A DNA stretch of 64,000 bases, taken from contig OX387611.1 of assembly GCA_947568835.1 (NCBI GenBank), forward strand, positions 5,026,001 to 5,090,000, read 5' to 3'. The position numbers were made by a program, and so were the translations under genes. Below the pieces are notes generated by a model that saw only the letters and a program-made list of their open reading frames with translations, was not told where the DNA came from and searched no databases. Source of the DNA: Protonemura montana. Taxonomy: Eukaryota > Arthropoda > Insecta > Plecoptera > Nemouridae. Positions 1 to 9,345 of this stretch are shown one piece after another (position 1 is the stretch's first letter; the number at the start of each line of letters is the position of its first letter).

Positions 1-134
1 TTTGAGCTGGTGAATTTTTTTTTTAATTTTAAACAGAGATTAGCACAAAGAGAAAATATTGACTGACACAAAAAAAATTTGTTTGTTGTGACTGAACAGT
101 GGCTTCTTGAATAAATACCAAATTTAACAAACAC

Positions 135-325
135 TATTTGAACTGGGTTTTGAATGCTCAGTAAAGGAAAACTAAATTTCATTGTTCTTTTATGAAATTT
201 TGTCAAATTTCGAAATTTAGTTGTTGTTTACTTAGCATTTAAAACCCAGCTTTAAAAGTTTTTGTTAAAACTAGAGCTTCGGTTAAATCAAGTATACATG
301 AGTCTAAAAACATTCATAAATACCA
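135..325 (+). repeat. PLE pseudo-LTR fragment
   Basis: Degraded copy of the recurrent Penelope pseudo-LTR end. It holds the tract ending in AAAACCC, then TTTTTGTTAAAACTAG and the ATGAGTCTAAAAAC segment also seen at 38580-38660. It lies in intron 3 of gene A. Confidence 0.55.
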
Positions 326-660
326 AATTTATTTTTCTTTATCACACCTAAGAGCGCGTTACCCAATGTTAAATTAATAAACAATGTCGTTCCCATATCT
401 CGAGCCCATGATATCTCATACATACATTGACATCTCGAGCCCTGATCACTAACATCATTTCAATATGCTCCTTGCTTCTCCTGATCGCAAATTTCGGTTG
501 CGAATACTTGAGAAGTATTGTGAATCATTTTTTATATCGTTTTTATTTTTAACTCATTTAAAAAAACGGGCAAAAAATGTAAATTTTTACTATAATGGAA
601 ATTATAATTAAAACAAGTACCTATGTTCATTATAGTAAAACAAAACACTTTTCTTTTTAG

Positions 661-1840
661 GTAATAACAATGACTTCCGCCGGCCTCATCACCTCCAGTC
701 TAACAATGTCGACCTTGCTTCTGCTGATCGCGATCCACCCCGATTGGCAAGACGCCCTCTTCGCCGAGATGAGCGACATCTTCGGCGACGACATGTCCCG
801 TCCAGCAACGAACCTCGACCTCTCAAAGATGGCTGTCATGGACCGAGTGCTTCGAGAGACGCTGCGAATGTACCCGGCGGTCACTTTAGCACCTCGTGAG
901 ATCAAAGAGGATGTCGTATTGCCGAGTGGATACACGTTGCCAGCTGGGAGTTCAGCACTTGTTATTTTTAACCTTGTGCATCGGGATCCCAAGAATTACC
1001 CGGAACCAAACAGGTAAGTCCTCAGATGTGACGATGAGTGCGTTGAGTGGAGATCTGGACTAATTTTGTGGATGAAATATGGGATTTAGAATTTCTTTCA
1101 TGCAGTTCATGCTCGTACGAGTGGATCACTTTTGTCACAATTAAAGAGAGTAAATTCGCTCTAGGGTAATAATAATGGGGCTTCGCTGACTACACTAATT
1201 TACCGACAAGTAAATCATGAACTTGGATCTATAAAACTAAATTCGAAGGGAGTGAGATCTTTGAGGCAACGGTCATGAATACCAAAAAATGTAAAATTAG
1301 ATTATTTATTGATTACATGTTTAGTGCATACAATGTTTGCGGACACAGGATAGAAGTTATAGAAACTTGTGGACAAGTCGGGCAGAGATTTTGGTCGTCT
1401 CGTGGACTTTGTTTAGATAGTTATAATTGCAAATTTTTTGGCATCTCATGAATAAATGTAATAGATTGTCTTTATCTAGGTGTAATGAAAACAAGAAATG
1501 TCACAATTCAGAATGAGCGTATCAAAAGAGATAGAATAAAGCATAAGTTGAATTAATTATATCTTTGTAACACAGATTTCTGCCGGATCGTTGGCTACCT
1601 GACTCAGACATCAACAGGCACTCCTACGCGTTTCTTCCGTTCGGCGCCGGATTACGCCAATGCATCGGACAGAAGTACTCACTCTTGCAGATGAAGTCGA
1701 CAATAAGTCAGATGGTGCGACGGTACAAGATTGCCACTGACCTCACCATGCAGGACCTCGAGAAACTGGAAATAGGTCTACTTTCCAGATTGTGCTCAGG
1801 AGGATATCAGCTACAGCTGAAGAAAAGAGAGAGCGTTTAG
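661..1840 (+). CDS. CYP4-clan cytochrome P450, gene A (last two exons only; 5' part outside window)
   Basis: Two exons at 661-1013 and 1576-1840, bounded by AG acceptors (660, 1575) and a GT donor (1014). They have the same lengths (353 and 265 nt) and phases as exons 4 and 5 of the complete gene D. Exon 4 encodes the I helix (TSAGLITSS in place of the usual EGHDTTS), the K helix ExxR (RETLRMYP) and the start of the PERF region. Exon 5 encodes FLPDRW and the haem loop PFGAGLRQCIG with the cysteine thiolate ligand, ending in TAG. The family are haem monooxygenases anchored in the ER membrane that use NADPH-P450 reductase. The substrate cannot be told. No internal stop is seen, so the copy may be functional, but exons 1-3 lie upstream of the window. 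Its introns and 3' flank closely resemble those of gene D. Confidence 0.88.
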
Positions 1841-2075
1841 GGTGGGGTTCTTACCAGTAAAATTAAGGACAAAAGTGAAATGCTTTATTGTTTTAATTAT
1901 TTTGTGAGTACATGGAATTTTCGCATACAGCAGACAGGGTGGCGAGAGGTTTGCAAATTTCTGCAGATTAAGTCATAGTTTTGTTTGTTTTGGAGAATTA
2001 TTTAAGTCCAATGAAAACATTGTGGCAAGCATATTGACGAAGTTTTACAATTATTCCACAGCGTGTTACGTTTCG
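1841..2075. other. 3' flank of gene A, shared with gene D
   Basis: Sequence after the stop codon is closely similar to 30311-30535 downstream of gene D. It presumably holds the 3' UTR. No canonical AATAAA stands out. No other gene is seen. Confidence 0.5.
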
Positions 2076-2560
2076 TGTTAATTTTTTAATTTTGACTTGA
2101 CTACGTCTTAAAGCGCATTATATAGGGAGGCATGTATGGATTTGCTCTCCAAAATAGCCAATGTGTAACAAGCCCTACAGCCTACAGGAAGCTAAGTATA
2201 GAGTGCGACTTATTATCATTCAAAAGTTCAGATAATTCTCTAGAAGTACTTTTTTTTTTTTCGATAAAATAAATATTGGAGGCGTGAGAGGAGGCGGCGT
2301 TTTTAGCACTCGTCATTAGACTAATGGAAAAAAAAATATATATATCGCAAGATGACACTGCCATCCCAATCTGTAAAGTCCTTCAGCATGTAAATTAGAT
2401 ATGAAAACACAACCCAAATAAAGAGAGATGTAAAACTTGCATGTCAAGTATGGTCAGTACGGTAGTTGACCTACGTGCCTACGCGGTAGTTGAACGTAGT
2501 CACGCTTAAATCTCGGCCGTGTCAATAAGATACAGCTACACCCGTTTTTTCTCTAAAACT
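2076..2560. mobile_element. Unclassified ~450-bp MITE-like insert
   Basis: This block is absent from the equivalent place after gene D (near 30535) but recurs at 9339-11483, where it interrupts a PLE pseudo-LTR. It therefore behaves as a mobile unit. The ends carry related subterminal inverted motifs: GACTACGTC near the left end and GAACGTAGTCACGC near the right. No coding capacity is seen. Its internal GCCTACAG (about 2181) is the empty version of the hAT target at 9422. Confidence 0.5.
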
Positions 2561-2724
2561 TGTTTCTAAAATTGTTCTGATATTTGGACAACATCTAAGT
2601 AAACTAGTGGGCATTTAATCTAAGGTTCATCTCAGTTAGATTACTTATATATTGGTTTTTTTAATCCGACTATAAATCGTTGTTATTTTTGGGAAAGTAT
2701 TGTAAATAGTAAATGGAGGAAGTT

Positions 2725-2850
2725 AACTGGCATTTTATTATTATCAACACTATAACCGTGTCAAAAATTGATGCCCAAACGTGGACTCGAGTTCCCGTTT
2801 GGGCATCAATTTTTGAGACGGTTATAGTGTTGATAATAATAAAATACCCC
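2725..2850. repeat. Foldback of tRNA-like repeat (arms about 55 bp)
   Basis: The left arm starts at about 2729 (ATTTTATTATTATCAACACT) and its near-perfect reverse complement ends at about 2847. The centre holds a remnant CCCAAAC...GTTTGGG. The arms equal the 3' part of the tRNA-like repeat described at 35690-36130, so this is a head-to-head derivative that has lost the tRNA core. The shared tail with GCGCATTGCAAGCGTTTGCA follows. Confidence 0.65.
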
Positions 2851-2884
2851 GCGCATTGCAAGCGTTTGCAATTTAAATAAGATT

Positions 2885-3640
2885 TCATCCCAAGTTAGCT
2901 GGCGGTCAGCCAGGGTTTCATTGGTAGTATTGTAGTATTGTAAGCAATCTGTAGTATTGCAGTACCTTGCAGTGGGAAAAGCAAAAGGTGGAACATAAAC
3001 AAGGCCGTTGATCTCCAGCCTAGAAGACGATCGGCAACAAAGTCGTGATTGGAAAAATAATTTTTTTAAGGCTTCGAAAGCGTGGATCTCATAGGATTCT
3101 CAATAAATTTAATTGCAAGGACATCAGATGGTTGCAGATCTTTACATATGAGATTGTTACCAACTGTTGGCGTACAACTCTGCCAGAAGAATCTGATTGA
3201 GACAAAGAATCAAAATAATTAGGTTTAATTAATTAAAAAATTATTTAACATATACCGTGAAACGATAAGGCTGAACATGCGAACGCAAGTACGCATGTTA
3301 TGCTGTAATTTACTTAAATGCTCCAAATTGGTTGGAAGCAAAAAAAAAAAAAACAACGAAAAACGTTTTTTTCTGCTGATAAAATGTTTTTTATGCGACA
3401 ATTATAAAAATAATTAACATAAAAAACAACAAAGATTACTCTTTTAATGTCCAGATTGCTGAATTTGTCAAAATTAAACAAAAATAACAACACATCGTTG
3501 GCATAATTCAAATCGCAAAGTTGTGTACTGAGAAATATTATATTCTCCTGTATGCATGAAATATTTATTGCACGTTCGGTCTTTTGCCGAAAATTGACCT
3601 ATCCACGTTACTCGTTAACTTCAAACTATAAAGAAATGTA
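2885..3640. other. Intergenic, no gene seen
   Basis: AT-rich spacer upstream of pseudogene B. Short ORFs on the minus strand have low-complexity composition and no recognisable domain. Confidence 0.5.
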
Positions 3641-3676
3641 TAACTATCACGAAGGGCCGTCTTTCACGGGAAAATC

Positions 3677-3683
3677 TATAAAT
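3677..3683 (+). promoter_or_regulatory. TATA box of P450 copy B
   Basis: TATAAAT lies about 36 bases upstream of the ancestral ATG at 3719. It matches in position the TATA elements of genes C (11761) and D (21487). Confidence 0.45.
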
Positions 3684-4285
3684 GTCTAACGAAAGAGCCA
3701 ACGATTGCAGTTTTAGTCATGGATAGTTTTTTAACGGTACCGACTATCTTTATGATATTCTTTTTTTTTTGTGCATCTTCTACTGGCGTCCTCGTCTTAA
3801 GATTTGAGCCGCTGCCCGACTTATACCAGGCCCGAAACCGTTACCGCTAATCGGGAACGCAATGCTTTTTTGGAGCGACATACGAGATACTTTGCCTAAA
3901 CTTTTGAAACTTCAGAATGAGTTCGGTAACATTGGCCGAGCATGGATGGATAACCAGTTAATGGTGATACTATCCGATCCTAAAGATATTAAGTGTGTTT
4001 TAGGGAATCCCAGGGTAACTAATAGGGACTCTAACCTATCCCTGGCATTAACACCGTTTTTTGGCAACGGTTAACTTTCAAACGCCGACGACGTGTGGAA
4101 AGTTCACAGGAAGTTGATTACTCCAATGTTCCATTTTAAAGTGCTCGAGTCCTATTAAGAGATATTTGGGTCGAAGGCGAAGATATTGATGGACAAACTG
4201 GATGAAGTGGCGGACGGCTCGCCGTTTGATATCAATAAAAAGCTTTGTCTGTGTACTCTGGACGCTGTTTGCGAGACTGTTGTTG

Positions 4286-4640
4286 GTAAGTGATTTCAAT
4301 GACCGGCGATAGGCAGGTTCTGAGTTCGGATCCCGGTTTGGCTTTTAAACTCCCATAAACGCCTCAAGACGAATAAAAGCACTGACAAAAAATAGATATC
4401 CTTAGCGTATTCAGTGCTTAAATTTTAATTTATTTTTACCATAGATATTTAATAACAAAGATTATTTATTTATTTTGGAACTAATTGATTGATTTCAAAT
4501 TCAATTATTTTTGTCATGGCTTACCCGAAGCGGTCTAATTACTTGAATTTGTGATATGAGGTGATCATTATAGAATAATTGTCCTCAAAGTATTGAATTA
4601 CGTCTTTAGATATGATGAAAAGTTTATCTACCTGTTTTTT
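4286..4640. other. Decayed intron 1 sequence of P450 copy B
   Basis: It is similar to 31720-31990 behind exon fragment E, including the CCCGAAGCGGTCTAATTA segment. This shows that B and E come from one duplicated block. Confidence 0.55.
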
Positions 4641-4644
4641 TCCA

Positions 4645-4735
4645 GTGTGAAATTAGCTGATAGATGACCGGCCTTGACCGAAACGTCGAATTACAGGTGT
4701 CTTTAAAAAGGTCAAACACCTTCTTGCATCAAAAC
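4645..4735 (+). repeat. PLE-type repeat with CTGAT...CGAAACGTCG motif
   Basis: CTGATAGATGA, a GGCC-rich stem and CGAAACGTCG occur in the order of a hammerhead-ribozyme core, followed by a hairpin (GGTG...CACC). A paralogous copy lies at 17205-17320. The CTGAT box has extra bases relative to the hammerhead consensus, so activity is doubtful. Confidence 0.4.
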
Positions 4736-5043
4736 AAAATCGATTTACCATAAACACTCATTTCGATGATCAATACTTCGTATTTAACGAGCCAAATATT
4801 TTAAAACTGTTTTTATTTTACTGTTTATTTATTTATCTTTTATTTATTTGTCCTAAAAAGGAACTAAGATTTAGGCGAAGTTTCAACTTCACTGGCGTTG
4901 TCATCATCCGAACTGTATGCCGATACTTATCTCACCCACTCTGTCGCTTTCAAAGTATTTTTAACATTTTTTAAAAATCAGTTCACTCTGCCAGTGACAC
5001 AAACATAAACACAAATTGAAAAAAAAAACTATAAAAACATAAA

Positions 5044-5200
5044 CTAGAATCTTTTTATTATTATGAACATTATGACCATCTCAAAAATTGATGCCCAAAC
5101 GGGGACAAAACGGCATCAATTTTTGAGACGGTTGTAGTGTTCATAAGAATAAAATGCCCCGCGCATTGCAAGCGTTTGCAATTTAAATAAGATTTCATCT
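5044..5200. repeat. Second foldback of the tRNA-like repeat
   Basis: Arms meet at ATGCCCAAACGGGGACAAAACGGCAT and run outward through AATTTTTGAGACGGTT to the ATAATAAAAT ends. The tail with GCGCATTGCAAGCGTTTGCA follows. It lies in the degenerate intron of pseudogene B. Confidence 0.6.
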
Positions 5201-5739
5201 AATTAAAGTTAAACTCGAGTCAATTTTCTGGCAAACTAAAACTTCTAACGACACATTGAAGTTATGTCCATAGACTCGCAATCCTCGGAGAATTTGTCCT
5301 TGTGGCTTGCCAGTCTTAAAGATGTCGAGTATTCCGACTGAAACAGGTGGATTCCTCATCCGTCGTCCTTGAACACTTTTTGCAGGGGTTTTAAATTTAT
5401 ACGAATGCTACAATATTTTTCTTTTTTTTCCCCAGATTTCTGCCAGATCGTTGGCTACCTGGCTCAAACATCAACAGACACCCCTACGCGTTTCTCCCCT
5501 TCAGCGCTGGAGCCCGCCATTGCATCGGACAAAAGTACTCACTCTTTCAAATGAAGTCAACAATTAGCCACTTGGTGCGGCGATTCAAGATGACCACCGA
5601 CCTCACCATGCAGGACCTCGAGAAACTAGAAATGAGTTTTATTTTTCGACTGCGTTCAGGAGGCTACCAGTTGAAGCTTGAGAAAAAAGTGGTCGTTGAT
5701 GATGGGGTATATTCATCGGAGATTAATGCCCAGTGAAAT

Positions 5740-6200
5740 GCAAGACTGATTATTGAAAAACATCTTGAAAATGTTTCCATAAAGAAAGCAAGGCATTTAC
5801 TTTTTTTTTAAATAAGTTACATAATCTTGATGTAATATAAACTTCTTTTCCGACCGACATCATCAAACCATTAACGACTTCTTTTTGTTCTTCTTAAGAC
5901 AGAAAGGGCTTAATCTTCCGTAGCTTCTAAACCTCTTAAAAAATCACTCTCAGGATTAGAGATTGTCAAAACATGCAATTGAATGTGAAACTGCCAAAGA
6001 AAACGAACGGATGAATGTAAAAAGCTTCCTGAAATACGTACTAACGAATATTAATTTTCGAATTTAAAACGTACAAAAAATGTGAAGTTTTCATTAAAAA
6101 ATATACTAACAAATGTAAAATGTCAAATGAAAAATTACTAGCAAATTAATCATCATAAACATGCCAGGTCCTGATAAGTATGACTGAAGGATTGTCGGGT
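5740..6200. other. 3' flank of copy B, no gene seen
   Basis: AT-rich. The first 80 bases match the 3' flank of gene C (17967-18060). Confidence 0.4.
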
Positions 6201-6204
6201 TTTT

Positions 6205-6430
6205 AGTTACGCACTCTTTTAGCAACGGGCTCTGTCGAAGAGCACCAAGGAGACCACCGGCTTAACTTCCCTTCCGAAGGACGGTACAACGTGAACAACA
6301 GGATTCCTCCACAAATCCATGCTGTCGAGAGGTTGATAAGCAAGGCTAGTGAAGTTGCTGTACTAACTTTCATCCCTCCAACCTCTCTCCCGAACAGAAC
6401 TGGTTATGTGTATGATGGTCATGTGTACCG
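6205..6430 (-). mobile_element. 5S-headed SINE, truncated
   Basis: Minus-strand copy of the SINE body: ACCACCGGCTTAAC, GGACGGTACAAC, then CATGCTGTCGAGAGGTTGAT, and the link region ending AACAGAACTGGTTATG. The 5S-derived head is truncated here. Confidence 0.65.
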
Positions 6431-6489
6431 AAATAAACCAAGTACCGGCACCAAGTTTTCCTCCTTTATTCTATACTTCTTAAGATAAA

Positions 6490-6765
6490 TCATAATCCCC
6501 ATAATTAACCACTTATTACCGTCGCCTTTAGTCTAGTGACGCACGGCCTGTTGTCTTAAAAAGCGCATCTTTTAACACCACATAACAAAAAATAAATAAA
6601 AAATCCACTTTCCAATAATTGACCCAGCCCAGAGGTGCTCTTGATTGCCTGACTAGATCCGGCGTTTCCATCACTTCAAGCAGAACGATAAAAAACAGTG
6701 CGGTAGTTAATGCAAATAATCTCCATACCCTCATGTGGTTTGATATATTATAAACTATGTTTCTT
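6490..6765. repeat. Duplicated spacer segment
   Basis: Parallels 20735-20960, including GACCCAGCCCA, CCGGCGTTTCCATCAC and CTCATGTGG. It includes a relic SINE tail (AAAAAGCGCATCTTTTAACACCACATAA). It is part of the block duplication of the P450 cluster. Confidence 0.5.
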
Positions 6766-6894
6766 ACACGTAATAATATTGTTTGTCTAATTAAAGCTCT
6801 CTGCATGTAGGTAGTAAAACAACGATTTGCTGTTGTCAAAGACATCACAGACATTTTAAGTTCAGAAGATTTTTTCTTGCCGTAATCAGAGAAA

Positions 6895-7185
6895 AGGAAA
6901 CTAAAAACTATTTGAACTGGGTTTTGAATGCTAAGTAAAGGACAAAAAAATTTCTCGACGTTTCGTGACATGTACTAGTTACTTCCTCAAGGGTAAGAGC
7001 AGTCCTGACAATTTTCCGATAACAAAAGAACCACATAAAATTATAACAATTACCTAGTTCAAGCTTCCTAAATGCATCTAAATAAAATAATCAGGGTCAA
7101 TAACTTAAAAACTAGTTTATTTTGTATTTTCTGAAATAAAATCTTGAAAACATTGGCGTTTTTACTAACTAACCAATTATGTGTA
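6895..7185 (-). repeat. PLE pseudo-LTR (inverted copy)
   Basis: Reverse complement of 9098-9345. It carries the GAAACGTCG segment on the minus strand (about 6955) and the hammerhead-like stem ACTAGTTACTTCCTC. Confidence 0.7.
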
Positions 7186-7317
7186 TGGAAAAAACGCCTA
7201 TTTTTTAAAGGTTGTCCTAACGTTATGTGATACAATCAAAATTTCCTTATCCATTACGTTTAGTTCTTAATCTACTTATCCTCAGTTGCAGTTCATTAAA
7301 TGTGAAATAGAATAATA

Positions 7318-8178
7318 TTTAAGTAAGTTGGCTAGTATGAGGGATCCCTGTGGACGAACATCTCCAAATCTGGTCACAAACTAAATTCGAGCTAACGATT
7401 GGTCGATGGAGCCACGAGTTGTGGAATATGGAGAGGGAGCTTGAGGAACGCGAGAAGAAGACCAAGGAAGAAGCAAGGAGACGGGCCGAGGCCGGGGACG
7501 TGACAAGACGTGTCAAAAGAGACGGCCCGAGGCTAGTAAACCGAGCGGACGTAGGAGCAGGAAGTCAGTGGAGGCCCCTGGACTGAGCGGACGTGATTTT
7601 ACCATCGTCTGACCAACAAAGAGACGGTCGGGGAGCGAAGTTTTGGAAGTACCACGCCTTGCTCTAACGCGCCCTAAGCTACGAGCCACCTGGATACCAC
7701 GACGTCACTCGATTCGCGACGCTGTCTCGATCCACGACGCCTGCTCGATTGCGCCTGGAGTTGCGACGCTGTCCCGAGCTACGACGCCTGAGTTGCGAGC
7801 CGCCTTGATACCACGATGCCTGCTCGACTGCGCCTTGAGCTACGAGTCAACGCGAACTAAGACGCCTGACCGACCGTGACACACGGCTAAATCGACGCTA
7901 TCGTACTCAAGTAACATTTATAATTTTATTCTGGCCAGACAGCTAGCTAGGGAATTAGGGATCTTCTGTCGTATCATATATAAATATCATTGTGGGTTTT
8001 GTATTCCGAGTGTAGCCAATTTATTACCTAGAGTAAATTGTTTGTTTGTAAACATATTTTGGGTAAGTTAAAGTTTGTATCCCGCATTCTTCTCCCTCGT
8101 ATGACCACACTGAGTGTGTCGGCGACACTTTTGAGGCATCGGAGGCGATCAGAGGTATTTTGAGGCCCCCTTCATTAC
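7318..8178. mobile_element. GC-richer insertion inside the PLE, possibly an LTR-type fossil
   Basis: This block splits the PLE and has a different base composition, rich in CGACGC and GAGCTACGA motifs repeated irregularly at 7670-7870. Its 3' part contains a TATATAAATA tract and a region ending in CATTACAG. This layout resembles a solitary terminal repeat of an LTR element, but no coding region, duplicate terminus or target duplication could be shown. Any element here is a remnant. Confidence 0.3.
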
Positions 8179-9097
8179 AGTGCTAATTTTCCTTCCTGTT
8201 TCTCCTATGTAAACTTTTCCACACTCACAACTTTTTATAAACGCCTTTGCATTCTAATGGAACCTGATCCTTACCCGGTCTTACCATTGTACTTATTTTT
8301 CTATCTGCCCTAAATGCTGTAAAAATCTGGTTTTTTGATAGTTCTTTTTTTATCTTCTAGACGCCTACTTTAGGTACGTATGGTAAAACTGCGACGGATT
8401 TGATTTCATCTAAACTGTTTTCACTAATTCCTTTTTCAACTATCCCAGAGATTATTCCCCTACTTTCTTTATTTTTTAACCGGCTCATTTCTTCAAGTAC
8501 TCTTCTCATTTCCCTAGTTTTATAACCATTCTTAGTGTTTTATTTTCTGCTTTCTTCTTTTCTGTTAATCTCGCTGATCTAGTCGCTAATGTGTTTAGTA
8601 CCCCCTGTTTTTGGCTAGGATGATGACATGAATCTGCGTGTAAGACTCTTTTTGTGTTTGTTTTCTTTTTGGAGACTGTGTGCCCTAATGAGCCATCTTC
8701 TTTTCTAATAACTAAAACATCAAGAAAAGCTTAACATCTATTCCCTTCTACCTCCATACTGAATTGTATCTTATCATGTTGTCTATTCATGTGTTCTAAA
8801 AATGTATCCAAATTTTCTCTCCCATGTTGCCAAACCAAAAAAGTGTCATCTACATGTCTGAAGAAGCATCTAGGTTTTAGTTCTGCATTATTCAACGCTA
8901 TTGTCTCTAGATGTTTCATGAATATATTCGCTAATGTTGGAGATAAAGGTGACACCGTTGCTATTCCTTCTTTCTGTTGATGAATTTTACCATCCCATAA
9001 GAAATAATTGCACTTTAAACATTCTTCTATCAAATTGATCAACGTTATTGGTAGTCTTAACTGTCTAATACATTTTTTCAAAAATGAAAAAGTTTTA

Positions 9098-9345
9098 TTT
9101 TATTTCAGAAAATACAAAATACATTAGTTTTTAAGTTATTGACCCTGATTATTTTATTTAGATGCTTTTAGGATGCTTGAACTAGGTAATTGTCATAATT
9201 TTATGTGGTTCTTTTGTTATTGGAAAATTGTCAGGACTGCTCTAGCCCTTAAAGAAGTTACTAGTACATGTTACGAAACGTCAATACATTTAGTTGTCCT
9301 TTACTTAGCATTGAAAACCCATTTCAAATAGTTTTGACGTGACTA
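9098..9345 (+). repeat. PLE pseudo-LTR
   Basis: Near-full copy with AAAATACAAAATACATTAG, ATTGACCCTGATTATTTTA, the AAGAAGTTACTAGTACATGT stem region and ACGAAACGTC. It is broken near AAATAGTTTT by the insertion 9339-11483; the rest of the repeat resumes at 11484. Confidence 0.7.

Larger units (their letters stand above)
3719..5736 (+). pseudogene. CYP4-clan P450 pseudogene B (exon 1 joined to exon 5, exons 2-4 missing)
   Basis: Exon 1 (3719-4285) starts MDSFLTVP, like gene C, but loses frame inside the membrane-anchor segment around 3760-3790. It also has in-frame TAA stops near 4072 and near 4155. After its intact GT donor the next recognisable P450 sequence is exon 5 at 5436-5736, with haem loop [11 protein letters not shown] and the C-terminal extension ending in Q and TGA. 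Exons 2, 3 and 4 are absent from the 1.15 kb between. Splicing exon 1 (phase 1) to exon 5 (expects phase 2) would be out of frame. Exon 5 and its 200-bp upstream flank are almost the same as in gene C (17410-17966), so the 3' end is young or has been gene-converted while the 5' end has decayed. Confidence 0.88.
6895..9345 (-). mobile_element. Penelope-like retroelement (PLE) with inverted pseudo-LTRs
   Basis: The minus strand at 8731-9081 encodes a Penelope-type reverse transcriptase segment with SPLSPTLANIFMKHLE and FFRHVDDTFLVW (the catalytic block has DD). Further downstream on the minus strand (about 8180-8400) the GIY-YIG endonuclease module appears, with CKGVYK and GKVYIGETGRKIS. The flanks 6895-7185 and 9098-9345 are inverted copies of one pseudo-LTR, an arrangement typical of PLEs. 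The element is a decayed fossil and is interrupted by another insertion at about 7318-8178. Canonical endonuclease-bearing PLEs are known from many arthropods. Confidence 0.82.

Noticed and set aside
657-992. Minus-strand ORFs opposite P450 exon 4 (also at 28472-28807 and 16036-16245)
   Set aside because: They are antisense shadows of the conserved plus-strand exon, which has motifs and splice sites.
7350-7586. Coiled-coil protein (ELEEREKKTKEEARRRAEAG)
   Set aside because: A short Glu/Arg-rich frame inside a foreign block within a fossil PLE; composition explains it.
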